A stretch of DNA of 9,197 nucleotides from an uncultured Bacilli bacterium (lineage in GTDB: Bacteria > Bacillota_I > Bacilli_A > RF39 > UBA660): NCBI GenBank assembly GCA_947627405.1, contig CANQVY010000040.1, positions 1-9,197 of the forward strand. The letters are read 5' to 3'. The position numbers and the translations under genes were made by a program. This document shows, piece after piece, positions 1 to 6,838 of this stretch; within the stretch, counting starts at the first letter, position 1, and each line of letters opens with the position of its first letter. The notes beneath the pieces are model-generated. The model was given only the letters and a program-made list of their open reading frames with translations. It was not told the DNA's origin and did no database searches.

Positions 1-142
1 TATCATACTTTAACAAATGAGCAAGTTGTCTAGCATCCGTTAGGTCATTAATAGCAACAACCTCTAACTCATCATCCTCTTCCATTAAACGAAAAACTAA
101 TCGTCCAATACGTCCAAATCCATTTATAGCTACTCTTATCAT
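1..142 (-). CDS. gapA: Glyceraldehyde-3-phosphate dehydrogenase, N-terminal fragment
   Basis: Only the first 47 codons are in the window; the gene runs off the left edge. The encoded N-terminus begins MIRVAINGFGRIGR, the NAD(P)-binding Rossmann glycine motif (GFGRIG) that is diagnostic of type I GAPDH, followed by VAINDLTDA, the end of the second beta strand where the conserved Asn-Asp contacts the adenosine ribose. The enzyme is cytosolic and oxidises glyceraldehyde-3-phosphate to 1,3-bisphosphoglycerate with NAD. The ATG at 142 is preceded by AGAAAGGA (151-158) at 8-nt spacing, so the start is well supported. It lies 49 nt downstream of the nucleoside kinase gene on the same strand, with its own likely promoter inside that gene's end. 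Which GAPDH paralogue it is (glycolytic or gluconeogenic) cannot be told from this fragment. Confidence 0.95.
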   Translation of the reverse strand, partial: MIRVAINGFGRIGRLVFRLMEEDDELEVVAINDLTDARQLAHLLKYD

Positions 143-177
143 TTTATCATTCCTTTCTATTTTATTTCTATAAATAT

Positions 178-207
178 ATTGTACCACTAAACTACGAATT
201 AAAACAA
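178..207 (-). promoter_or_regulatory. Probable gapA promoter
   Basis: On the minus strand TACAAT (178-183) is preceded by TGG (184-186), giving an extended -10 (TGnTACAAT). A partial -35, TTGTTT (202-207), lies 18 nt upstream. The -35 falls inside the end of the nucleoside kinase gene. The predicted start near 171 leaves a leader of about 30 nt before the gapA ATG. The -35 is weak, so the call rests on the extended -10 and position. Confidence 0.5.
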
Positions 208-1841
208 CTACCTCCAATAAATTCTCTTAAAATAGAATCATCAGGAATCGCTTCAGATGGGATAGGTAAAAATACTTTAATAAGATTCAACAGTCTTCTT
301 GCTTCTTCATAATATTTTGAATCTTCATCAACCGAATATAAAAGAGGTTCCACATAAGTTCTCAAAACGCCAAGTTCATAAAGAAAAGCGCTATTAAATA
401 CATAATCGGCTTGATCTTGATATGGAAAAATATATTTTTCTTCCCCACCTCTTACACTTTCCCATCTTTCCAAAGATCCTTCCACATTCGTTCCCCTAGT
501 ACGATTATCTCTTACAATTCTTCTTATTATTCGATTATCAGAAGTAGAAAAACGATTATGTGCATCTATATTAATCTTTGTAAAAGGAGAAAGATAAATT
601 TTAAATTTATTTTCATTCGAAATTGATGGTAATAAATTTGGATTTAAGCAATGAATTCCTTCAATTAACAATATATCATCAGAATTTAAAGTCATAGTTT
701 CTCGAAATTCTTTTCTTGCTTTTTGAAAATCAAAGGTCGGAATTATAACTTCTTCTCCATTTAATAATCTAGAAATTTGATCATTAAACATTGATAAATC
801 TAATGCTTCTAAGCTTTCAAAATCATAACTACCATCTTCATTCTTTGGTGTATCTTTACGATCTTTAAAATAGTCATCTAAAGACAACATTTTTGGAGTA
901 AGCCCATAATTGCTTAAGTACATACACAATTTATTCGCAGTCGTCGTCTTTCCCGAAGAAGAAGGACCTGCGATTAAAATCACTCTTATTTTTCTTCGAT
1001 CATCACTAATATTTTTAGCTAATTCCATTAACTTTGTATTTTGAACAACTTCATCCATTCGAATCAAGTCATTTATTTTTCCATCCCCAATTAATTGATT
1101 TAAATCGGAAACGTTCTCAATTCGAATTGTTTTCTGCCATTGGCGATATTCTTTGTATATATGAAAAATGGCTTCATGATGTCTATATTCTTTTATATAA
1201 TGCGTATGTACCGTTGGAAATCTTAAAACAAAGCCTCTTGTCTCTATACACGTTAAATCGAAATCGGTTAAACAAGATGTAGAAATAGGCATAGGAGTAA
1301 AAAAATAATCGTAATGGTTATAAAGCTTATATAAAGAAATATACGTATTGGTATTATATTTTAGCATTCGAGCTTTAGAAAGATCTCCAATATTTTCAAA
1401 ATACTTAATTGCATCAATTCTCGAAGTATTTACCTTTTTAATAGGAAGATTCTCCTGAACAATCGCTTTTATCTCTTGTTCAAGATTATAAATTGTTCCT
1501 TCATCAATATCAAAATTTGTAGTGATAAAAATACCTTTATCGATCGAATGCTCAACATAAATATCTTTGTCAGATCCATATTTTCTTTTTATAGCAATAA
1601 AACAAGTATAAATTAAGGCATTTACATACATCGTATTTCCAATTTTCTCAGTTAGATCAAAAAAGGAAATCTCACACGATTTCGTAATGACATAATCCAA
1701 TTCTTTTACTACATGATTCACATAAGCACCAAGTATAACAAATTTAAAATCAGATAAAAATTGTTTAGATAATTCCAATAAAGTTATACCTTTAGAAACC
1801 ATGATTTCCTTCCCCATTACTTTTATTCTTATATCATCCAT
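192..1841 (-). CDS. Nucleoside (uridine) kinase with N-terminal TGS and ThrRS-like domains
   Basis: The product is 549 aa. The first ~60 residues look like a TGS domain, followed by a region resembling the second additional domain of threonyl-tRNA synthetase (~65-220). The C-terminal half is a P-loop kinase of the uridine kinase/phosphoribulokinase family: Walker A GPSSSGKTTT at ~292-301, the LSLDDYF motif at ~320-326 and LIEGIHCLN at ~392-400. The family phosphorylates uridine/cytidine or related nucleosides in the cytosol; this TGS-fused form is known in Firmicutes and Thermotogae, but its exact substrate is not clear from sequence. The ATG at 1841 was chosen because AGGTGA sits 4 nt upstream and an extended -10 lies just before it; the frame stays open upstream to a TTG at 1877 and another ATG at 1859, but these lie in or above the -10 and lack a ribosome binding site. 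It is divergent from clpP across a 90-nt gap. Confidence 0.88.
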   Translation of the reverse strand: MDDIRIKVMGKEIMVSKGITLLELSKQFLSDFKFVILGAYVNHVVKELDYVITKSCEISFFDLTEKIGNTMYVNALIYTCFIAIKRKYGSDKDIYVEHSIDKGIFITTNFDIDEGTIYNLEQEIKAIVQENLPIKKVNTSRIDAIKYFENIGDLSKARMLKYNTNTYISLYKLYNHYDYFFTPMPISTSCLTDFDLTCIETRGFVLRFPTVHTHYIKEYRHHEAIFHIYKEYRQWQKTIRIENVSDLNQLIGDGKINDLIRMDEVVQNTKLMELAKNISDDRRKIRVILIAGPSSSGKTTTANKLCMYLSNYGLTPKMLSLDDYFKDRKDTPKNEDGSYDFESLEALDLSMFNDQISRLLNGEEVIIPTFDFQKARKEFRETMTLNSDDILLIEGIHCLNPNLLPSISNENKFKIYLSPFTKINIDAHNRFSTSDNRIIRRIVRDNRTRGTNVEGSLERWESVRGGEEKYIFPYQDQADYVFNSAFLYELGVLRTYVEPLLYSVDEDSKYYEEARRLLNLIKVFLPIPSEAIPDDSILREFIGGSCFNS

Positions 1842-1845
1842 TGTA

Positions 1846-1851
1846 TCACCT
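1846..1851 (-). promoter_or_regulatory. Start-deciding ribosome binding site of the nucleoside kinase
   Basis: AGGTGA on the minus strand lies 4 nt before the ATG at 1841. The same hexamer at the same 4-nt spacing precedes divergent clpP (1922-1927). No comparable site precedes the upstream in-frame TTG (1877) or ATG (1859). Confidence 0.75.
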
Positions 1852-1857
1852 ATTATC

Positions 1858-1866
1858 ATTATATCA
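1858..1866 (-). promoter_or_regulatory. Probable extended -10 promoter of the nucleoside kinase
   Basis: TGATATAAT on the minus strand is a perfect extended -10 (TGnTATAAT). I see no good -35 at 16-18 nt upstream. Transcription would begin near 1851, immediately at the AGGTGA ribosome binding site, giving a very short leader. I could not find an equally convincing promoter for divergent clpP in the same gap. Confidence 0.45.
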
Positions 1867-1931
1867 TAATAAGACAAATTTATTATGTATAAATTTTCTA
1901 ATATTTAACTAATATATTTATAGGTGATCCT

Positions 1932-2501
1932 ATGAATATAACGCCAATAATTATAGATAAAGAAAATAATATTGAAAGAAGTTATGATATCTATTCCAGA
2001 TTATTAAAAGACAGAATTATTCTCTTAAGTGGAGAAATTGATGATAATTGCGCGAATTGTATAGTAGCTCAACTTTTGTATTTAGATTCCATCAATCATA
2101 GCGATATCAATCTCTATATAAATTCTCCCGGTGGATCGATCACTGCAGGAATGGCTATTTATGATACAATGAATTTTATTAAAAGCGATGTGTCTACGAT
2201 TTGTATTGGCATGGCTGCATCAATGGCCGCATTTTTACTATCAAGCGGGAAAAAAGGAAAAAGATACATTCTTCCTAATGCTGAAGTAATGATTCATCAA
2301 CCATTAGGTGGTGCACAAGGACAAGCAACTGAAATTAAAATTGCCGCAGAAAGAATATTAAAATTAAAAGCTAAATTAAATAAACTATTATCTAAAAACA
2401 CAAGAAAAAGTATTAAAACCATTGAAAAAGATACAGAAAGAGATAATTTCTTAGATGCCGATGAAGCAATTGAATATGGAATTGTAGACAAAAAAATATA
2501 A
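1932..2501 (+). CDS. clpP: ATP-dependent Clp protease proteolytic subunit ClpP
   Basis: The product is 189 aa, close to the ~193-197 usual for ClpP, and lacks an obvious long propeptide. It is the serine peptidase (family S14) that forms two stacked heptamer rings and degrades substrates fed by ClpX or ClpC ATPases in the cytosol. The catalytic triad is complete: Ser97 in GMAASMA, His122 in MIHQP and Asp171 in ERDNFL, at the same numbers as mature E. coli ClpP. The oxyanion-side NSPGGS motif is at 64-69, and the helix E/handle region at ~126-160 supports ring-ring contact. The ATG at 1932 has AGGTGA 4 nt upstream. It is the only plus-strand gene, divergent from the nucleoside kinase and convergent with cdaR, and is followed at once by a strong hairpin, so it is monocistronic. 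Regulation by CtsR would be expected in Firmicutes, but no clear CtsR heptad repeat was seen upstream. Confidence 0.97.
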   Translation: MNITPIIIDKENNIERSYDIYSRLLKDRIILLSGEIDDNCANCIVAQLLYLDSINHSDINLYINSPGGSITAGMAIYDTMNFIKSDVSTICIGMAASMAAFLLSSGKKGKRYILPNAEVMIHQPLGGAQGQATEIKIAAERILKLKAKLNKLLSKNTRKSIKTIEKDTERDNFLDADEAIEYGIVDKKI

Positions 2502-2540
2502 AAAGTAAAGTTCATGTCCATGAAAACTTTACTTTTCTTT
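2501..2540. terminator. Bidirectional rho-independent terminator between clpP and cdaR
   Basis: A perfect 12-bp inverted repeat, AAAAGTAAAGTT (2501-2512) and AACTTTACTTTT (2525-2536), has a 12-nt loop that itself contains two CATG copies. It begins at the last base of the clpP stop codon and ends 4 nt before the cdaR stop. The stem ends in A-runs on one side and T-runs on the other, so it can stop transcripts from both convergent genes. Confidence 0.85.
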
Positions 2541-3911
2541 TTACTTTTTCAAAATATTTACTTTAATTTTTGTAACTTTTGGTGCATATGTAGCTCTAAC
2601 ATCCGTTCCTATTACTTTAACATCCACTTCATGTGTACCAACGCCTAATCCCTCTAAATCAATGTAAGCACTTATAGAAGAAGCATCAATATTTTTAAGA
2701 ACCGATTTCGTTCCACTCACTACGACTGAAACTTGACTATCTTCTTTTGATGAAGCCTGTACTTTCAATCCAGATCCTAAATTCCTTGTTTCTATATATA
2801 TATCATTTAATATTAAAGAATCATCTAAATCACCAACAGTTACTGTGACTTTAGCCTTTGTAATACTTAAGGTTTTCACTCCCTTAGGTTTATCAATCGT
2901 TACATTAAATTCTTTATTGCTTGCTAATCCTTTTACATCAAGTTTTACTGGTATAGAATCTATTTTTTCCAATGATTTTTGTGATCCATAAATAACCACA
3001 GTATTTGTATTGGAACTAATATTTTCTATGCCTTTACCAAAAGCCAATGTTCCATCAGGTATATATTTAATTGGTACTGTCTTTGATGGAGATTCTATAG
3101 TTATATTGGCATCAACCTTTTTAGGAACAATCTCTACATCAACAACATTTCCACTAGAATCATAAGCAACTAATGGTACATCTTCCAACACAGTTTTTCC
3201 TGCTGTAGGTGATTTCATATTATTTACATCGACTAAAGCCTTAATTGTAGCTACTTGTTCCAATCGATATTCTGCACTCTTAACCACAACTTCACTACTT
3301 GATAAATCAACATCTGTAATTTGTAATTTTTCGTTTAACGCATCTTCATGAAGAATATCATAAGATAAAGGCATTTTTTTAGATTGTTTTTCATAAATCA
3401 CAATAGAGGCTGTAGATGGATCAAGTTTATAATCAACGGAAGCCACATCCTGAGCATATTTTAATTGAACCGTATGACTACCAGGTCCTAAATCACTTAA
3501 ATCAACGGATACCTCTTGCGTTGGATATTGTTTTGCTAAATAAACATCCGACTTTCTTCCAATTAATGTAATATCAACCGTTTCGGGAAGCCCATCAACA
3601 ACATAAGCCTCCTCATTATAAATCGCTGTAACTTTTTGTCCGTACAATACTTCAGCTGAATTATCAAGAAGAGTAATCGTTTCTCTATCAATTAAAAAGA
3701 ATACAAGCAAAGCCACAGCCAATGAAAATATAATTAAAAATTGTTTATTATTTAATAATCGATCAAAAACACCATTATTTTCTTTTTTTGAATCCATATA
3801 TTTAACAAAAAACTTTGCAAGCGGAGTAATAATTATTTTATCGATAAACTTATATATTCCCTTCAGCCCTGCCGCTATAGCAAATCCAATACTATTAATT
3901 ATTTTCTTCAT
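2541..3911 (-). CDS. cdaR: CdaA regulatory protein CdaR (four YbbR repeats)
   Basis: The product is 456 aa. It has a basic, amphipathic-looking N-terminal stretch of ~57 residues, one membrane segment (~58-74, FLIIFSLAVALLVFFLI), and an extracytoplasmic part with four YbbR-like beta repeats of ~85-95 residues each (~82-170, 171-270, 271-357, 358-456), recognisable by recurring V.V/I.I strand ends and SxxxL..I turns. CdaR binds the membrane diadenylate cyclase CdaA and modulates c-di-AMP output. The ATG at 3911 is preferred: AGAGGA lies 8 nt upstream, whereas the in-frame ATG at 3935 has none. It overlaps the end of cdaA by 17 nt, indicating an operon and coupled translation. The 57-residue segment before the membrane helix is longer than in B. 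subtilis CdaR, where the helix is near the N-terminus. The gene downstream is convergent clpP, not glmM. Confidence 0.92.
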   Translation of the reverse strand: MKKIINSIGFAIAAGLKGIYKFIDKIIITPLAKFFVKYMDSKKENNGVFDRLLNNKQFLIIFSLAVALLVFFLIDRETITLLDNSAEVLYGQKVTAIYNEEAYVVDGLPETVDITLIGRKSDVYLAKQYPTQEVSVDLSDLGPGSHTVQLKYAQDVASVDYKLDPSTASIVIYEKQSKKMPLSYDILHEDALNEKLQITDVDLSSSEVVVKSAEYRLEQVATIKALVDVNNMKSPTAGKTVLEDVPLVAYDSSGNVVDVEIVPKKVDANITIESPSKTVPIKYIPDGTLAFGKGIENISSNTNTVVIYGSQKSLEKIDSIPVKLDVKGLASNKEFNVTIDKPKGVKTLSITKAKVTVTVGDLDDSLILNDIYIETRNLGSGLKVQASSKEDSQVSVVVSGTKSVLKNIDASSISAYIDLEGLGVGTHEVDVKVIGTDVRATYAPKVTKIKVNILKK

Positions 3912-4719
3912 ATATCTCTTCCTCTTCCATCTCATTTGAATATTCTAAATCTTGTGTGGGTCTTAATTCTTCAATTAACATCATTCTAACTTCATCTAAA
4001 GTCAAGTTATAGAATAATTCTCCTTTCAATGCAATGGATAATTTTCCCGTTTCTTCTGAAACAACAACAACAATTGCATCACTTTCTTCACTTAATCCAA
4101 TAGCAGCTCGATGACGAGTACCTAGTGTTTTTCTACCTCTTACATTATTACTAGTAGGGAAAACTGCCCCTGCACAACTAATACGATCTCCTTGAATAAT
4201 CACTCCTCCATCATGAAGTGGATTATTAGGGAAAAATATAGAAACCAACAATTCAGAAGATAAATCTGCATATAGTTTTTTTGCTTTACTTATATAATCC
4301 GATAAACTAACATCCCTTTCTATGACAATCAAAGCGCCTATTTTAGTCCTTTTCATATATTCAACAGCTTGCATTAATTCATATACAACCTTTTCTCTTT
4401 CATCAACCGTAAGAACTTTGTGTCTACCTAATAATTGACTTTTACCCAATTGTTCCAATATTCCTCTAATCTCTGGTTGAAATATAATAATAAGCGCTAA
4501 TGGTCCCCACATAATAACATATTCAAGCAATAAACCTACCGTAGTAAGACCAAAGAACTCACTTAATAATTTTAATACTAAGATGATAATAACCCCTTTA
4601 AAAAGCAAACTAATTTTTACATTGTTTTTTATATTTTTAAAAATATAATAAACCATAATCCATACAATAGTTATATCAATAATTTTCTTCACTATATTTA
4701 AAACATTTCCTAACGTCAT
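3895..4719 (-). CDS. cdaA: Membrane diadenylate cyclase CdaA (c-di-AMP synthase)
   Basis: The product is 274 aa, almost the same as B. subtilis CdaA (273 aa). Three membrane segments occupy ~14-28, 41-58 and 64-80, followed by a cytosolic DisA_N (DAC) domain. The enzyme condenses two ATP into c-di-AMP, which controls potassium and osmolyte uptake and cell-wall homeostasis. Key motifs are LHDGG at ~168-172 (metal-binding Asp of the DGA motif), TRHRAA at ~201-206 (RHR, phosphate binding) and VVSEETG at ~219-225. The alanine of the usual DGA motif is glycine here. The C-terminus is a strongly acidic tail (EEEEIYEENN). The ATG at 4719 was chosen because AAGGAG is 7 nt upstream; the in-frame ATG at 4737 lies upstream of that site and at or before the predicted transcript start. 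It overlaps cdaR by 17 nt. Confidence 0.95.
   Translation of the reverse strand: MTLGNVLNIVKKIIDITIVWIMVYYIFKNIKNNVKISLLFKGVIIILVLKLLSEFFGLTTVGLLLEYVIMWGPLALIIIFQPEIRGILEQLGKSQLLGRHKVLTVDEREKVVYELMQAVEYMKRTKIGALIVIERDVSLSDYISKAKKLYADLSSELLVSIFFPNNPLHDGGVIIQGDRISCAGAVFPTSNNVRGRKTLGTRHRAAIGLSEESDAIVVVVSEETGKLSIALKGELFYNLTLDEVRMMLIEELRPTQDLEYSNEMEEEEIYEENN
3916..3925 (-). promoter_or_regulatory. Start-deciding ribosome binding site of cdaR
   Basis: AGAGGAAGAG on the minus strand lies inside the cdaA 3' end, with AGGA 8 nt before the ATG at 3911. It also encodes part of the acidic C-terminal tail of CdaA (EEEE). No such purine-rich site precedes the in-frame ATG at 3935. Confidence 0.6.
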
Positions 4720-4726
4720 ATAAACA

Positions 4727-4732
4727 CTCCTT
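4727..4732 (-). promoter_or_regulatory. Start-deciding ribosome binding site of cdaA
   Basis: AAGGAG on the minus strand, 7 nt before the ATG at 4719. It lies downstream of the alternative ATG at 4737 and so excludes it. Confidence 0.8.
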
Positions 4733-4740
4733 CTCATTTT

Positions 4741-4768
4741 ATTATATCATGATCTGAAATTTAGTAAA
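4741..4768 (-). promoter_or_regulatory. Probable cdaA-cdaR promoter
   Basis: TATAAT (4741-4746) is preceded by TGA (4747-4749), a perfect extended -10. TTTACT (4763-4768) is a 4/6 match to the -35 at 16-nt spacing. The predicted start near 4734 is just ahead of the AAGGAG site, so the leader is only about 15 nt. It lies in the gap after the small membrane protein gene, so cdaAR has its own promoter besides any read-through. Confidence 0.7.
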
Positions 4769-4772
4769 AGAT

Positions 4773-5105
4773 TTATAGAATTTCATCTTTAACAGAATTA
4801 ACCCGATGTGTAATTTTATCTTGATTTTCTAATGGTTTCTTTTCCATTGTAGGAATAGATTTCGACTGAGCCATCATTTCCTCTTCCTTATTATATAAAG
4901 TACGATCCCCCAATAGAATCTCATCTTCATTTTCATTATTATAATTTTTTGTTAAGATTCTATTGTTTTCCAAATTAAACTTTCGTTCAGATAAAAAGCC
5001 AATAATTCCTAATATGATAAGAATAGAAATTATTGTAGTAATTATATAAATATAGCCACTCAAAGTGTCCGTAAAAAAATTTAAAATCACATTCACTTCT
5101 AACAC
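4773..5105 (-). CDS. Small single-pass membrane protein of unknown function, upstream of cdaA
   Basis: The product is 110 aa from a GTG start. I do not recognise the family. A short N-terminal segment (~1-18) precedes one strong membrane helix at ~19-38 (YIITTIISILIILGIIGFL), then a charged, Asn/Glu/Lys-rich, low-complexity and probably disordered C-terminal tail of ~70 residues. The pattern suggests a bitopic protein, orientation unknown. The start is uncertain: GTG at 5105 has AAGGA 6 nt upstream, while a second GTG at 5096 has GAGG 9 nt upstream and fits the predicted transcript start better. The gene has its own promoter and ends 53 nt before cdaA with no terminator between, so read-through into cdaAR is likely. 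A link to CdaA is only a guess from position. Confidence 0.7.
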   Translation of the reverse strand: MLEVNVILNFFTDTLSGYIYIITTIISILIILGIIGFLSERKFNLENNRILTKNYNNENEDEILLGDRTLYNKEEEMMAQSKSIPTMEKKPLENQDKITHRVNSVKDEIL

Positions 5106-5121
5106 CCTCTATCCTTTTTAT

Positions 5122-5150
5122 ATAATATCATTTTATTGAAAAGATTACAA
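5122..5150 (-). promoter_or_regulatory. Promoter of the small membrane protein gene
   Basis: TTGTAA (5145-5150) and TATTAT (5122-5127) are separated by 17 nt, and TGA (5128-5130) directly precedes the -10, making it extended. The predicted start is near 5115, about 10-20 nt before the candidate GTG starts. Confidence 0.7.
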
Positions 5151-5170
5151 CCATAATAAAAAAACTTAAC

Positions 5171-5201
5171 AAAAAGTAGTGTCATAATTATGTGACACTA
5201 C
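5171..5201 (-). terminator. Rho-independent terminator of the ubiA-HAD-GT operon
   Basis: A 9-bp perfect stem, GTAGTGTCA (5176-5184) with TGACACTAC (5193-5201), and an 8-nt AT loop is followed on the minus strand by TTTTT (5171-5175) and further T-rich sequence. It lies 68 nt beyond the stop codon of the membrane protein gene ending at 5270 and separates that operon from the cdaA region. The 5202-5269 stretch between stop and hairpin holds nothing else I can support. Confidence 0.85.
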
Positions 5202-5269
5202 AGATGAAGAAAATATATTTAAATTAGAAACTTATGAAGCCAAAAAGAACAATTATATTCTCTTCAATT

Positions 5270-6823
5270 TTAATGGAAAAGCAAAAAAGTATTAATATTA
5301 TTGATAACTAAAATATTTGTTAAACAAATAATAAACAATAGTATTCCATAAACTACTTTTTTATTAAGATGAAACTTTTTTATTACTTCTTCTAATCCTA
5401 ATACAACTAATGGTATAAATGCCCATGAAAATAAAGGTGTAAATAATGGGGCAGTATCTGTACTCCAATTAAGTAATAAAAATAAAATAAAAGCAAATCC
5501 TATCCAAATCGTAAAAATTTTAATAAATAATTCTTTATGATTTTTAATAACGCCAATTATAGCTAAAGCAAATAAAACATAAGCAATAATTGATACATTT
5601 TTATCTATATTATTCCACATATATTGATTGCTAGCATTAACACTAGATGGTAAACTGATAATAGAACTTTCTAGCATATTAAATGTACAATTACTTTTTT
5701 CTAACATAGACAATTCCTTAACAGAAAATGCCTGTTGCATAGTTTTTGCTTCCTCAATACCATTAATAAAAACATGGGCTCTTCCTAATGCTAAAAATGC
5801 TAGAATCGCTATAAAAATTATTTTTGTAATTTGTTTTACTTTCTCATTTAAATTATTTTTTCTTACAATTTCACATATACCAATACATACATTAATAGGC
5901 AATGCCCCAACCGCAGAAATCAAACTAAATATTGAAGTTTTATTTTCAATACACAAAGTATATACATATAAAACTAGCAAAAATGCACACAAGTTATATT
6001 TTTCTAAAAAAACAACGTTTATTAAAGTTGAAAAGGATAAAATATACATGATATATACCATCTTACTTTTAGTTAATTTTTTTAATTGTAAACCAATTAA
6101 AACTAATAAATTAGCATTAATAACTTGAATAAATATAGCCTGCATTAAATTTACCAAATTATGGGATACTAAATGGTTTGCCAAAAATTTAGTTACTGCA
6201 CCAATTGGAAATACAAATACACTCATAAGAGGATGTCTTATGTCATAATAATTAACGCGATTAAATATTTTGAAAACCCAATCCGTATCCATTGAATAAA
6301 CAGCATCATTAACCGAAAAATATTTATTATTTTGAAGATAAAAAACCATAATTAGAAGAGTAAATAATAAACTAGTTATGACATATGCTTTTTTATCCCA
6401 TTTATCCAATTTTTTCCAAAAATTAGTAATCCATTTTTTAATTCTAAAACCTAAGAAAATAATATAATAGATAGCGGAAAACATAGCTATACAAAAAAAG
6501 CGGAATCTAAAAGGATCTATCCCATGAAATAAATATCTATTTTGTAAATTTAATCCTTTACCATCAAATAAACTTTTTATTATAATTATTGCGCTCACAC
6601 CTAAAATTATTGTTAGTATAGGTTCTTTTTTTATATTTTTGCTCACTTCTTTATTAGTTTTCCAAAACACTAATATCGAACAAATAAAAGATGCAATTAG
6701 TGTTATACTAATATTGGTCTTATCATATTCTCCTACAATTAAATAAAATGATAAAAACATACTAGAAATAGCAACGAACATTCCTTCTAAAATGATCAAA
6801 ATTTTACTATAACAATTTTTCAT
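5270..6823 (-). CDS. Polytopic membrane protein, probable GT-C-type glycosyltransferase
   Basis: The product is 517 aa with roughly 11-13 hydrophobic segments across its length. The largest hydrophilic loop (~165-200) contains SMDTDW and YYDIRHPL (Asp179, Asp181, Asp194, Arg196, His197). An acidic pair in the first long outside loop and a D-x-x-H-P-like motif are characteristic of GT-C glycosyltransferases (PMT/ArnT/RgtA-like), which use polyprenyl-phosphate sugars outside the membrane. A second soluble stretch lies at ~355-410. I cannot assign a named family, so the activity is inferred from topology, the loop motif and the neighbours, which look like a polyprenyl-phosphate-pentose donor pathway. 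The ATG at 6823 has AGGAGAGG 7 nt upstream, and that site overlaps the stop codon of the HAD gene. It is the last gene of the operon before the hairpin at 5171. Base composition is very AT-rich. Confidence 0.7.
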   Translation of the reverse strand: MKNCYSKILIILEGMFVAISSMFLSFYLIVGEYDKTNISITLIASFICSILVFWKTNKEVSKNIKKEPILTIILGVSAIIIIKSLFDGKGLNLQNRYLFHGIDPFRFRFFCIAMFSAIYYIIFLGFRIKKWITNFWKKLDKWDKKAYVITSLLFTLLIMVFYLQNNKYFSVNDAVYSMDTDWVFKIFNRVNYYDIRHPLMSVFVFPIGAVTKFLANHLVSHNLVNLMQAIFIQVINANLLVLIGLQLKKLTKSKMVYIMYILSFSTLINVVFLEKYNLCAFLLVLYVYTLCIENKTSIFSLISAVGALPINVCIGICEIVRKNNLNEKVKQITKIIFIAILAFLALGRAHVFINGIEEAKTMQQAFSVKELSMLEKSNCTFNMLESSIISLPSSVNASNQYMWNNIDKNVSIIAYVLFALAIIGVIKNHKELFIKIFTIWIGFAFILFLLLNWSTDTAPLFTPLFSWAFIPLVVLGLEEVIKKFHLNKKVVYGILLFIICLTNILVINNINTFLLFH

Positions 6824-6830
6824 ACTGATT

Positions 6831-6838
6831 CCTCTCCT
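6831..6838 (-). promoter_or_regulatory. Ribosome binding site overlapping the HAD stop codon
   Basis: AGGAGAGG on the minus strand shares two bases with the TAG stop of the HAD gene (6837-6839) and lies 7 nt before the ATG at 6823. This arrangement suggests translational coupling of the membrane protein to the phosphatase. Confidence 0.7.

Noticed and set aside
411..1282. Plus-strand open frames at 411-626 and 1034-1282
   Set aside because: They lie antisense inside the nucleoside kinase gene, which has full domain support, and have no recognisable domains.
1842..1931. Promoter and CtsR operator for clpP
   Set aside because: I found no convincing -35/-10 pair on the plus strand and no clear CtsR direct heptad repeat in this 90-nt gap, so nothing was annotated.
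2297..2521. Minus-strand open frame opposite the 3' part of clpP
   Set aside because: ClpP has its complete catalytic triad on the plus strand; the antisense frame has no recognisable domain and runs into the terminator hairpin.
5234..5311. Plus-strand 25-codon frame beginning MKPKRTIIF
   Set aside because: No ribosome binding site precedes it, it overlaps the end of the GT-C-like gene, and it is short in AT-rich sequence.
5628..6128. Plus-strand open frame of 166 codons inside the GT-C-like gene
   Set aside because: It mirrors a hydrophobic minus-strand coding region, which readily gives hydrophobic antisense frames. The minus-strand gene has an operon position and a ribosome binding site.
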